DNA from: Brevibacterium senegalense
Lineage (GTDB): Bacteria > Actinomycetota > Actinomycetes > Actinomycetales > Brevibacteriaceae
Reading direction: 5' to 3'
Assembly: GCF_000285835.1 (NCBI RefSeq)
Contig: NZ_HE978612.1
Span: 1 to 57,299, forward strand
DNA: 57,299 nucleotides
In this document: positions 46,781 through 54,447 of the stretch, piece after piece
How positions within the stretch are numbered: position 1 is the stretch's first letter
How the letters are laid out: every line of letters starts with the position of its first letter
Notes under the pieces: generated by a model
Databases searched by the model: none
What the model was told of the DNA's origin: nothing
The model's input: the letters and a program-made list of their open reading frames with translations, nothing else
Position numbers and translations under genes: made by a program

Positions 46781-47839
46781 TCAGTGGCGCGGGGGCGGGT
46801 CCTGGAGATCGCGGGGATCCCGCAGGTTGCGCGGATCCTGCGGGTCCATGGGATCCAGCGGCTCTCCCAGATCGTCCGGTGCGCCTCCGGGGGCGACAGC
46901 CCGGTCGTCCTGGACCGGCTGGCCCTGGACCGGCTGGCCCTGGATGGGCTGGCCGTGGACCGGCTCACCCTGGACGGGCCGGCCCTGGACCGGCTGTTCG
47001 TACTGGCCGACGCGCGGGTCCTGCTGCGGCGGGACAGCACCCTGGTCCTCGACCGGCACCTGAGCCTGCTGCGGCTGCTGTCCGTGCACCTGCTGCTGGT
47101 CGTACTGCTCGAACTGCGTCTGCTCGACCGGCGGCTGAGCGGGATCGCCATGCACCGGCTGCTGCGGAACGGCGTCACCGTGGACCGGCTGCTGAGGAGC
47201 AGTGTCACCGTGGACCGGCTGCTGCGGAGCCGGTGCCGGTGCGGCCTGCGGCGAGTGCGGATCGTTCACCGGCGCCTGGGCCTGCTGCGGCTGGGCCTGC
47301 TGCGGCTGGGGCGTCGGTGCGACCGGAGCCGCGGGGTCGTGACCCGTGATGCGGTCGTCCCGCACGTGGCCGTGATCATCGGCATCTGCGGCGACACGGT
47401 CACCAGCCACGTGCTCGTCCCGCACGTTCTCGTCCCGCACACGCTCGTCGTGCACGCGCTCGTCCTCGAGGCGCTCGCCGTGGCGGTTCGTCCTGACGTC
47501 CGGATCGAGCTTGTCGGCCTGGCGCTGCTGCTCGACCTGCTCGTGACGCAGATGGCCCGCTGTCTGCGCGTTGCCCTGGGCATCCACCTCGAGGCGTTCG
47601 GCGCGGGCGGCCTTCTCGTCCGCCTCCGCGCGTGCCTTCCGGGCGGCGGCCTCGGTCTCTGCGGCCTTCGCCTCTTCGCGGCGGACCTGTTCCTCCCGCT
47701 GCTGCGCCTCCGAGCGCATGCTCTGCGCGCGCCCCCGGTTCGCTTTCTTCTTGCTGCTCGACACGACGAGCGCGATGATCACCACGAGGGCGATGACGAC
47801 GACGGCCGCGACGATGATCCAGATGAGTGTGTCGTTCAT
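46781..47839 (-). CDS. Membrane-anchored repeat-rich protein
   Basis: A 352-residue protein of unknown function. A single TM lies at about 5-28 (LIWIIVAAVVVIALVVIIAL) with a short external N-terminus. A charged coiled coil follows (about 30-105, rich in Arg, Glu and Ala), then repeated DERV/DEHV-type units (about 120-150). The C-terminal half is low-complexity Pro/Gln, with three 10-residue PQQPVHGD-type units and about six 5-residue PVQGQ/PVHGQ units. The ATG at 47839 has GAGGAAGG upstream and precedes the TM directly; the longer frame is dismissed. Single gene. It resembles filamentous or scaffold proteins in composition only. Confidence 0.7.
   Translation of the reverse strand: MNDTLIWIIVAAVVVIALVVIIALVVSSSKKKANRGRAQSMRSEAQQREEQVRREEAKAAETEAAARKARAEADEKAARAERLEVDAQGNAQTAGHLRHEQVEQQRQADKLDPDVRTNRHGERLEDERVHDERVRDENVRDEHVAGDRVAADADDHGHVRDDRITGHDPAAPVAPTPQPQQAQPQQAQAPVNDPHSPQAAPAPAPQQPVHGDTAPQQPVHGDAVPQQPVHGDPAQPPVEQTQFEQYDQQQVHGQQPQQAQVPVEDQGAVPPQQDPRVGQYEQPVQGRPVQGEPVHGQPIQGQPVQGQPVQDDRAVAPGGAPDDLGEPLDPMDPQDPRNLRDPRDLQDPPPRH
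46910..46999. repeat. 15-bp tandem repeats inside the gene
   Basis: Six units of CTGGACCGGCTGGCC-type (46910-46999) encode the P-V-Q/H-G-Q/R/E pentapeptides of the preceding entry. A 30-bp tandem (47151-47230, nearly three copies) encodes the 10-residue PQQPVHGD units. Such arrays change copy number readily. Confidence 0.8.
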
Positions 47840-47992
47840 GACAGCCTTCCTCGGTTGTGCCGACTTCGCTTTGTGGGCGAACTGATCTCCAGCATGCTGG
47901 CTCTCAGGTGGTCCCTGACACATCGACGCGGTGTTATCAGGGGATTGCCAGGGTCGCAGGGTGCCCTCACCTGGGCCCGTCACGCGGTCCTG

Positions 47993-49702
47993 TCACCTGG
48001 CGTTCACACCTCCCGCGGCCCGCTCCACCAGCAGGTGGACCGCCACTCCCGCCGGCAGCGCGCCGTACTCGCGCCCGCGGTCCTCGCCCAGGCGGGCCAG
48101 CACGAACGATTCCGCGACCTCCGCCGGAGCATGGTCCAGCAGCACCGCGGCCTGCAGGAGCAGCGCCATCCGCTCGACCAGCACGCGCCCGCCGCCCTGC
48201 AGCTTCGCCATCGCGGAGTCGTCTCCGCCGGCCACCACCTGCGAGGCCTCCGTCAGATCGCCCGCCAGTCGCTCGAACGCGCGGTCGTAGGCGCCCCCAC
48301 GCCCCAGTCCGGACTCCAGGTACGCGAGGAACGCCTTCGCGCTGGCCGGGTCCTTCGCCATCGCCCGGATGACGTCGAGCACGATGACGTTGCCGGATCC
48401 CTCCCACACGGCCATGACCGGCTGCTCGCGGTAGCGCATCGCCAGCGGGAAGTCCTCCGTGTACCCGTTGCCGCCCAGGCACTCGAGGGCCTCGTACGCG
48501 TGTTCCGGCCCCCGCTTGCAGATCCAGTACTTCGCGACTGCGGTCGCGATGCGTCGGAAGTCCGCGTCCTCCGCACTCGAGTCGTCATGCGCCCGGGCCA
48601 GGTGCAGAGCGGTCCAGGTCGCGGCCTCGGCCTCCAGTTGCAGGTCCGCCAGCACGGACCGCATGAGCGGCTGGTCGACCAGCCGGGCGCCGAAGGCGGA
48701 CCGGTGCTGGGCGTGCCAGGCGGCCTCGGCGACGGCCTGCCGCATCCCGGCCGCCGAGCCCAGGATGCAGTCCAGCCGCGTCCGGTTCACCATCTCGATG
48801 ATGGTGCGCACGCCGCGGCCGGGCTCGCCCACCAGCCAGCCGTGGGCGTCGGCCAGTTCGATCTCGCTGGAGGCGTTGGACTTGTTGCCCACCTTGTCCT
48901 TGAGCCGCTGGATGCGGATGCCGTTGCGCCGGCCGCCGGGCAGGATCCGCGGCACCAGGAAGCAGCTGACCCCCTCATCCAGCTGCGCCAGCATGAGGAA
49001 CGCGTCCGACTGCGGTGCGGAGCAGAACCACTTGTGGCCGGTGAGCAGGTGGTGACCGTCCGTCACGTCCCCGAAACCCAGAGGCTCCGCCGAGGTCCCC
49101 GTCACCGGGACTGCCCGCGTCGTGTTGGCGCGGACATCCGACCCGCCCTGCTTCTCCGTCATCGCCATCCCGAAGGTGACCGCCTCCTTGTCATGCGCGT
49201 CGATGAGGCGGGGGTCGTAGGAGTGCGACAGCAGCCGCGGCAGCCAGAAGTCCGCGTGCGGCGTGCCCTGCAGGGCGGCGACTGCGGAATGCGTCATGGA
49301 GACGGGGCACGCGTGGCCGGGCTCGATCTGGCTGAAGAGCATGAAGCGGACGGCTCGGTCGACATTGGCACCGGGGCCCGGGTGGTTCCAGCCCTGGGCG
49401 TGCGCGCCGGCGGACAGCGCGTCGTCGATGATGCGGTGGTAGCCGGGGTGGAACTCGACGTCGTCGACGCGGTGACCCCATCGGTCGTGGCTCGAGTGCT
49501 GCGGGGTCTGGCGGTGCACGATCCGAGCGTCGTGCTGGAACGAGGCGCTGCCCACCAGCTGTCCGATGCGGGAGAACTCCGCGGTGTCCGCATCCGGTGC
49601 CAGCGCCGCGACGCCCTCGACCAGGGCGGTGTTGAGCGCGTACTCGTCGACGTCGACGCGCGGGGCGGACTGATTCACGACGGTGTGGGTGCTGGCGCTC
49701 AT
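47993..49702 (-). CDS. Acyl-CoA dehydrogenase, AidB-like
   Basis: A 569-residue acyl-CoA-dehydrogenase-fold protein close to AidB (adaptive response/isovaleryl-CoA dehydrogenase-like). Features: PGYHRIIDDALSAG and SMTHSAVAALQG in the N-terminal half, AMTEKQGGSDVRANTTRAV in the FAD/substrate region, KDKVGNKSNASSEIEL, the ALECLGGNGYTEDFPLA segment with the base-region glutamate, and VWEGSGNVIVLDVIRAMAKD. AidB binds FAD and DNA; dehydrogenase activity is weak. The gene overlaps its TetR by ATGA and lies opposite an acyl-CoA synthetase, which suggests acyl-chain use. Confidence 0.9.
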   Translation of the reverse strand: MSASTHTVVNQSAPRVDVDEYALNTALVEGVAALAPDADTAEFSRIGQLVGSASFQHDARIVHRQTPQHSSHDRWGHRVDDVEFHPGYHRIIDDALSAGAHAQGWNHPGPGANVDRAVRFMLFSQIEPGHACPVSMTHSAVAALQGTPHADFWLPRLLSHSYDPRLIDAHDKEAVTFGMAMTEKQGGSDVRANTTRAVPVTGTSAEPLGFGDVTDGHHLLTGHKWFCSAPQSDAFLMLAQLDEGVSCFLVPRILPGGRRNGIRIQRLKDKVGNKSNASSEIELADAHGWLVGEPGRGVRTIIEMVNRTRLDCILGSAAGMRQAVAEAAWHAQHRSAFGARLVDQPLMRSVLADLQLEAEAATWTALHLARAHDDSSAEDADFRRIATAVAKYWICKRGPEHAYEALECLGGNGYTEDFPLAMRYREQPVMAVWEGSGNVIVLDVIRAMAKDPASAKAFLAYLESGLGRGGAYDRAFERLAGDLTEASQVVAGGDDSAMAKLQGGGRVLVERMALLLQAAVLLDHAPAEVAESFVLARLGEDRGREYGALPAGVAVHLLVERAAGGVNAR

Positions 49703-50388
49703 GGGCGGTCCTTCCGGTCGGTGGTCGGGTGTGCGGGCGCGCTGAGTCCGGCGGCGCCCAGGCAGAACGCGGTCATGTGGGTGATGAGGGAGCGGACCTC
49801 GGCGGGGGAGAAGTCCGTGCGGCCCTCGTCGTGGATGGGCGCCTGGAGGCAGCCGGACAGTGCGCCCACCAGGGCGCGGGCTGTGACGTGGACGGCGGAC
49901 TCCGGTTCGTCCCCGGATGAGTGGGGCAGCGCTGCGGTCGGGGGTGCGGAGTCGGTGAGGGCCTCGGGCAGGTGTGCGGCGACCGCGGCGGCGTAGCCCG
50001 CGCGGAACCGCAGGCGCTCCTCTTCGACGGCCGGGGGCAACCCCTCGAAGAGGAGGGCGCGCGCCAGGCGGGGGCCGGCCAGCGCGCGGGACAGGAATGT
50101 GTCGACGACGGCGGCGACGGCCTCGGCGGGGGTCTCAGTGTCAGCCATCGCCCGGGTGACGGTGGCCAGTTCGTGGCCGGAGGCGTGCGCGAAAGTGCCC
50201 TGCAGCAGCGCGTCGCGGTGCGGGAAGTACGTGTAGAGGAGGCCGGCGGAGCAGCCGGCGCGGGCGGCGACGGACTTGACGGTCGCGGCCGCGAACCCGG
50301 ATTCCGTGACGAGGGCGCGGGCGGCCTCGGCGATGGCGCGGCGGCGTGACTCCGCGTTCTGCCGGGTCGCTGCGGTGGGCCGGTACAT
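49699..50388 (-). CDS. TetR-family regulator
   Basis: A 229-residue repressor. The N-terminal helix-turn-helix is AARALVTESGFAAATVKSVAARAGCSAGLLYTYFPHRDALL; the rest is a helical ligand domain. The ATG at 50388 is chosen because AGGAGG lies 7 nt upstream and the HTH begins shortly after; the longer frame running into the acyl-CoA synthetase is a shadow. It overlaps the AidB-like gene by ATGA and is divergent from the acyl-CoA synthetase, so it likely controls both. Confidence 0.9.
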   Translation of the reverse strand: MYRPTAATRQNAESRRRAIAEAARALVTESGFAAATVKSVAARAGCSAGLLYTYFPHRDALLQGTFAHASGHELATVTRAMADTETPAEAVAAVVDTFLSRALAGPRLARALLFEGLPPAVEEERLRFRAGYAAAVAAHLPEALTDSAPPTAALPHSSGDEPESAVHVTARALVGALSGCLQAPIHDEGRTDFSPAEVRSLITHMTAFCLGAAGLSAPAHPTTDRKDRP

Positions 50389-50439
50389 GGGTGCTGCCTC
50401 CTGCGGGGAACGGTCCGCGCGGAACTGTGCCCCAAGGTC

Positions 50440-50453
50440 TGAATCATGGTTCA
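50440..50453. promoter_or_regulatory. Candidate TetR operator
   Basis: TGAATCATGGTTCA is a 14-bp near-palindrome (one symmetric mismatch pair) in the 102-bp gap between the divergent TetR and acyl-CoA synthetase genes. It precedes the synthetase Shine-Dalgarno (AGGAGGGG) by about 30 nt. Confidence 0.45.
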
Positions 50454-50490
50454 ATTGCGTCAGTATGACACCGATCACACAGGAGGGGCA

Positions 50491-52011
50491 ATGAAGCTCA
50501 GCACGATGCTGCGGTCCACGATGATGCGCGACCCGCAGAAGGAGGCGCTGGTCAGCGGCGAGTCGCGGTGGACGTACGCGCAGCTGGTCGAGGAGTCGGA
50601 GCGCGCGGCGGGACTGCTGGCGGACCGGGGCGTTCGGTCCGGCGACCGAGTGGCGGCGATGACGTTCAACGAGCCGGAGTTCGTCTTCACCGCATTCGGC
50701 GCGTGGATGCTGGGCGCGACCCTGGTGCCCGTCAACCACAAGTTCCAGGCGCCGGAGGTGCGCTACACCGTCGAGCACAGCGAGGTGCGCGTGGGCGTCG
50801 TGAGCGCGGAGCTCGAGGCCATCGCGCGGGAGGGCGCGCCGGACGTCGACTGGCTGACCAGCGGTGCCGGCGGGACGTTCGCGGACCTGCATCGGGACGC
50901 GCAGCCGTGGCACGAGCACCACGACGACGACCGGGCGATCGCGCAGGTCCTCTACACGTCCGGGACGACCAGCGCGCCCAAGGGCTGCATGCACACGCAC
51001 GACTCGATCGTGCGGCTGGCGACGCAGCTGTCGCTCAACCTGGGCTACGAGCACGACGACCGGATCCTCATCGCGATGCCCATCTGGCACTCCGCACCGC
51101 TGAACGTGTGCCTGCTGCCCATCCTGCTCATGGGCGGGACGGTGGTGCTGCAGAAGGAGTACCACCCGATCGAGACGCTGCGCATGATCGGGACGGAGCG
51201 GATCACGACGTTCTTCGGACCCACCGTCGCGTACCTGGCGCCGCTGCGGGCGGCCGCGGCCTACGGCGTGGACTTCGCGGAGTTCGACTTCTCCTCGATG
51301 CGACGCTGGACCTTCGGCGGTGCGCCCATCGACGCGAAGGGCACGCGCACGATCATCGAGACGTACCAGCCCGGAGGGCACTACCAGCTGTTCGGCATGT
51401 CGGAGACGGGGCCCAGCGGCAGCGTGCTGCGGCCGCACGAGCAGCTGGCCAAGCCCGGCAGCATCGGGAAGTCCGCGATGGTGGGCGTCCAGATGCGCGT
51501 CGTGAAGGCGGACGGGACGGAGGCGGGCCCGGGCGAGTCCGGCGAGATCTGGTTCCTGTCCGACACCGTCATGCAGGGCTACCTGGGCAACCCGGAGGCG
51601 ACCGCTGCTGCATTCGAGGGGCGCTGGTACAAGACCGGCGACATCGCCCGGGTCGACGAGGACGGCTACTACTACGTCGTCGACCGGACTAAGGACGTCA
51701 TCATCGTGGGCGGGGAGAACGTGTTCTCGCTGGAGGTCGAGGAGGCGATCGCCCTGCACCCGGGGATCGCGGACGTCGCCGTCGTGGGCCGCCCGGATGA
51801 GGAATGGGGGCAGCAGGTCGTCGCCTTCGTGACGCCGGCGGACGGGGTGGACCCCGCCGAGGTCGGAGTCGAGTCCCTGCGCGAGTTCCTGGCTCCGAAG
51901 CTGGCCCGGTACAAGATCCCGCGCGAGGTCGTCGTGGAGGAGGCGCTGCCGCGCAACCCCTCCGGCAAGCTGCTCAAGCACAGGCTGCGGGAGGCCGCCG
52001 CCGGGGAGTGA
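50491..52011 (+). CDS. Acyl-CoA synthetase (AMP-binding)
   Basis: A 506-residue adenylate-forming ligase. The phosphate-binding loop is YTSGTTSAPKGCMHTH. Further motifs are FGGAPIDAKG, YQLFGMSETGPSG, WYKTGDIARVDEDGYYYVVDRTKD, and the catalytic Lys in LPRNPSGKLLKHRLRE. It activates a fatty or other carboxylic acid as acyl-CoA; chain length is not set by sequence alone. It lies opposite an AidB-like dehydrogenase and a TetR, and forms with them an acyl-CoA use locus. ATG with AGGAGGGG upstream. Confidence 0.93.
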   Translation: MKLSTMLRSTMMRDPQKEALVSGESRWTYAQLVEESERAAGLLADRGVRSGDRVAAMTFNEPEFVFTAFGAWMLGATLVPVNHKFQAPEVRYTVEHSEVRVGVVSAELEAIAREGAPDVDWLTSGAGGTFADLHRDAQPWHEHHDDDRAIAQVLYTSGTTSAPKGCMHTHDSIVRLATQLSLNLGYEHDDRILIAMPIWHSAPLNVCLLPILLMGGTVVLQKEYHPIETLRMIGTERITTFFGPTVAYLAPLRAAAAYGVDFAEFDFSSMRRWTFGGAPIDAKGTRTIIETYQPGGHYQLFGMSETGPSGSVLRPHEQLAKPGSIGKSAMVGVQMRVVKADGTEAGPGESGEIWFLSDTVMQGYLGNPEATAAAFEGRWYKTGDIARVDEDGYYYVVDRTKDVIIVGGENVFSLEVEEAIALHPGIADVAVVGRPDEEWGQQVVAFVTPADGVDPAEVGVESLREFLAPKLARYKIPREVVVEEALPRNPSGKLLKHRLREAAAGE

Positions 52012-52063
52012 GGGGGTGGGGGCGTGCTCCGGTCTCGACCCGCTCACGTGACATGCTGAGGGC

Positions 52064-52357
52064 ATGTCGTTCTTCAGAGACTCGGACGCGCACGCCCGCA
52101 TCGATGCCCTCACTCGTCGCGTCACCGCGATGGAGGCTCTGGTCGAGGCGCTGGCGACACACGCCGGACTCGGTCCGCAGGCCGTGCGGGACCTGCGCGA
52201 TCAGGCGGATCCAGGGCTGACGGATGAGGTCCGGCGGCTGGCGGACGAGGGGAAGATGATCCACGCGATCAAGGAGTACCGGACGGCGACCGGCGCGGGC
52301 CTGCGCGAGGCGAAGGACGCGGTGGAGGAGTACGGGCAGCGCGGTCGGAGATGGTGA
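52064..52357 (+). CDS. Small protein with ribosomal L7/L12 C-terminal-like domain
   Basis: A 97-residue protein. A short helical, coiled-coil-like N-terminus (RIDALTRRVTAMEALVEALA) precedes a C-terminal part GKMIHAIKEYRTATGAGLREAKDAVEEY that matches the factor-binding helices of L7/L12. It is a stand-alone homologue, not the ribosomal protein itself; the role is unknown. A CATGCT hexamer lies 6 nt before the ATG. It converges on the Rho-N-like gene with 9 bp between stops. Confidence 0.8.
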   Translation: MSFFRDSDAHARIDALTRRVTAMEALVEALATHAGLGPQAVRDLRDQADPGLTDEVRRLADEGKMIHAIKEYRTATGAGLREAKDAVEEYGQRGRRW

Positions 52358-52366
52358 GTCTCGCGG

Positions 52367-52660
52367 TCAGTGCCGCCGCAGCAGGTCGATGAGGTCGTCC
52401 TTGCGGAGGTCGGAGTAGCCCTCGAGACCCAGTTCCTTCGCCCGGTCCGTGAGCTCGTCGACGGTCCAGTCCTCGTAGCTGCCGGCCTCGCCGCCGCGCT
52501 CGCCGACTGTCGAACGACCCTCACGGGCCGCTGCGTTCGCGATTCGCGCGGCCTTCTCCTTGCCGGCACCGTCCTCGCGCAGGGACTCGTACAGCTCTTC
52601 GTCCTTGATCTGCGGAGGTGTGCGGTCGTCCGTGCTTCCCGATCCATTCGTGTCAGCCAT
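52367..52660 (-). CDS. Small Rho-N/SAP-like domain protein
   Basis: A 97-residue acidic protein. The C-terminus SYEDWTVDELTDRAKELGLEGYSDLRKDDLIDLLRRH has the Rho-N/SAP-like helix-extended-helix used to bind nucleic acid. The N-terminal KDEELYESLREDGAGKEKAARIANAAAR recalls the stress-plasmid type found with such domains. It is widespread in actinobacteria but of unclear role. The ATG at 52660 is preferred, since the frame above it has no homology. Confidence 0.8.
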   Translation of the reverse strand: MADTNGSGSTDDRTPPQIKDEELYESLREDGAGKEKAARIANAAAREGRSTVGERGGEAGSYEDWTVDELTDRAKELGLEGYSDLRKDDLIDLLRRH

Positions 52661-52725
52661 GGTTCGATTGTGCGCTTGAACGGGGTCTCTGGACAAGGGC
52701 TTCGAGACTTCTGTATTCAGTCGCG

Positions 52726-53226
52726 TCAGCCCTTCGTCCCCACGACGTAGGCCGCCTGTCCGATGTGCTGGAGTGCGTCCGCGTAGACACTGATGAGCCG
52801 CACGCCACGGGTCACAGGCGGGACCCACGAGTCGTCAATGACCACTGCGAGGTCTGCCTCCGTCAGGGTCCCGATGTAGTCGGCGGATTCGTCCGTGACT
52901 GCGGAGAGGTAGTCGCGCAGCACCTGCTTGTCGTCGACGACCACGGCACGGGCCTGCTCCTCCGTGTGGCCCAGCCCCAAATCGTCGGGGTCGAAGGGCA
53001 GTCCCATCCGATCCGCCCAGTCCTGAGTCCAGACCTGGTCCCGGCCTGACGCGTGTGCCACCTGCAGGTCGATCTCCCGCCCGGTGTGCCAGAGGAGCCA
53101 GGCGATCGAGTTCGGGTGCCCCGCCGGGTGGGTGTTGAGATCGGCCGCGTCGATCGAGTCCCAGATGAGGTCGATCTCCTGCAGCGGTCGTCGTGCGAGG
53201 TCGATCAGCAGTGCGCGTGAGTCCAT
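52726..53226 (-). CDS. DinB-family (DUF664-like) protein
   Basis: A 166-residue four-helix-bundle protein of the DinB/mycothiol-dependent superfamily. His ligands appear in SIAWLLWHTGREID and YADALQHIGQAAYV. In actinobacteria many are mycothiol-dependent thiol transferases, but the substrate is unknown. A CATACT hexamer lies 6 nt before the ATG on the minus strand. Confidence 0.85.
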   Translation of the reverse strand: MDSRALLIDLARRPLQEIDLIWDSIDAADLNTHPAGHPNSIAWLLWHTGREIDLQVAHASGRDQVWTQDWADRMGLPFDPDDLGLGHTEEQARAVVVDDKQVLRDYLSAVTDESADYIGTLTEADLAVVIDDSWVPPVTRGVRLISVYADALQHIGQAAYVVGTKG

Positions 53227-53241
53227 GAGGCCAGTATGCCG

Positions 53242-54135
53242 TCAGGGTGTCGGTTGGCCTCCATTGACATTGAGAGTCTCACCGATGACGTAACTCGATT
53301 CCGACGACGTGAGGAAGACGTATGCCGGTGCCAGTTCTGTCGGCTGTCCCGCCCGTCCCAGCGGAGTGTTCTTGCCGAAGTGCGGCAGCGCCTCCTTCGG
53401 CTGGCCGTCCGAGACCTGCAGCGGTGTCCAGATCGGTCCCGGCGCCACGGCGTTGACGCGGATGCCCTTGGGCGCGAGCTGCGTGGCGAGTCCTTTCGTG
53501 AAGTTGTTGATCGCCGCCTTCGTCGATGCGTAGTCGATGAGGTGAGCGGAAGGTGAATAGGCCTGCACGGACGTCGAGTTCACGATCGTCGACCCTGGCT
53601 CCAGGTACTCGAGCGCGGCCCGGGAGACGCGGAACAGGGCGTCGATGTTCGTTCGGAACGTGTTCTCCCACTGCTCGTCCGTGAGATCGGAGATGTCTTC
53701 GACCGCGATCTGTCGCCCAGCATTGTTGACCACGGCATCGAGGCCTCCCAGCTCCGCTGCCGCCTGCCGGACGACCTCACGGCAGTAGTCGCGGTCGGCG
53801 AGATCGCCCGGCAGGGCCACGGCTCTGCGCCCTGCGTCGCGGATGAGCGAGCAGACCCGCTGGGCATCCTCCTCCTCGGCGGGCAGGTAGGACAGCGCCA
53901 CATCGGCTCCCTCGCGGGCGAACGCGATCGCCACCGCAGCTCCGATGCCGGAGTCGGAGCCGGTGATGAGTGCCTTGCGGCCCGTGAGTCTGCCGGTGCC
54001 TGTATAGCTGTCCTCGCCGCGGTCCGTACCGGGGATGAGACGGGCGTCGAGACCAGGCTCCGGCTGGTCCTGCTGCGGCGGCGTGATGTCGGGGAATCGG
54101 GTGACGGGGTTCTGGAAGGTCAGTTGGTCGCTCAT
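53242..54135 (-). CDS. SDR-family oxidoreductase (YghA-like)
   Basis: A 297-residue short-chain dehydrogenase with an N-terminal extension. The nucleotide-binding motif is TGSDSGIG near residue 58, then NNAGRQ, the catalytic Ser in NSTSVQAYSP and the Tyr-x-x-x-Lys motif YASTKAAINNF. The C-terminus has GETLNVNGGQPTP. NAD(P)-dependent oxidation of an alcohol or aldehyde is likely; YghA-type members are linked to stress and aldehydes. It lies 15 bp after the DinB gene and may be co-transcribed. Confidence 0.9.
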   Translation of the reverse strand: MSDQLTFQNPVTRFPDITPPQQDQPEPGLDARLIPGTDRGEDSYTGTGRLTGRKALITGSDSGIGAAVAIAFAREGADVALSYLPAEEEDAQRVCSLIRDAGRRAVALPGDLADRDYCREVVRQAAAELGGLDAVVNNAGRQIAVEDISDLTDEQWENTFRTNIDALFRVSRAALEYLEPGSTIVNSTSVQAYSPSAHLIDYASTKAAINNFTKGLATQLAPKGIRVNAVAPGPIWTPLQVSDGQPKEALPHFGKNTPLGRAGQPTELAPAYVFLTSSESSYVIGETLNVNGGQPTP

Positions 54136-54347
54136 CGTCGTCCTCCTGTGTCGTCGGTGACATGGGGGCCTACCCCTTCATGGTGTGAGTCTGCAGTCAC
54201 CGGGGCACTTCACGGTAGTCCCTTCCGCCTCTCGCCGAAAAGGTCTCTCCGTGCAGCGTGGGCTCCGCCGCCCCGAAGTGCAGCGGTGTGTCCTGCTTCC
54301 TCTCCATGTCGCCGTCGTCATGGAGGAGCAGGGGAGCGGATGGGCGA

Positions 54348-54414
54348 TCTCACAGGTGAGACTTCCGGCGAGACCGAACGGAACGGCCGTTATACTCACC
54401 CGGTCTGATACCGG
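54348..54414 (+). promoter_or_regulatory. Promoter and operators of the ACS-type MFS gene
   Basis: The strong -10 TATACT (54391-54396) is flanked by two palindromes: TCTCACAGGTGAGA (54348-54361) upstream and CCGGT-CTGAT-ACCGG (54400-54414) at the transcription start. A leader hairpin GCTGGC/GCCAGC (54414-54430) follows. The gap 54136-54347 has one further inverted repeat (CTCCATG/CATGGAG, 54302-54325) and no gene. Confidence 0.55.
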
Positions 54415-54447
54415 CTGGCGTCGTGCCAGCGATCGAGAGGAACGACC

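Noticed and set aside
50389..52125. Upstream extension of the TetR frame into the acyl-CoA synthetase region
   Set aside because: The TetR HTH starts just after the ATG at 50388, which has a good Shine-Dalgarno; the extension is antisense to a real gene.
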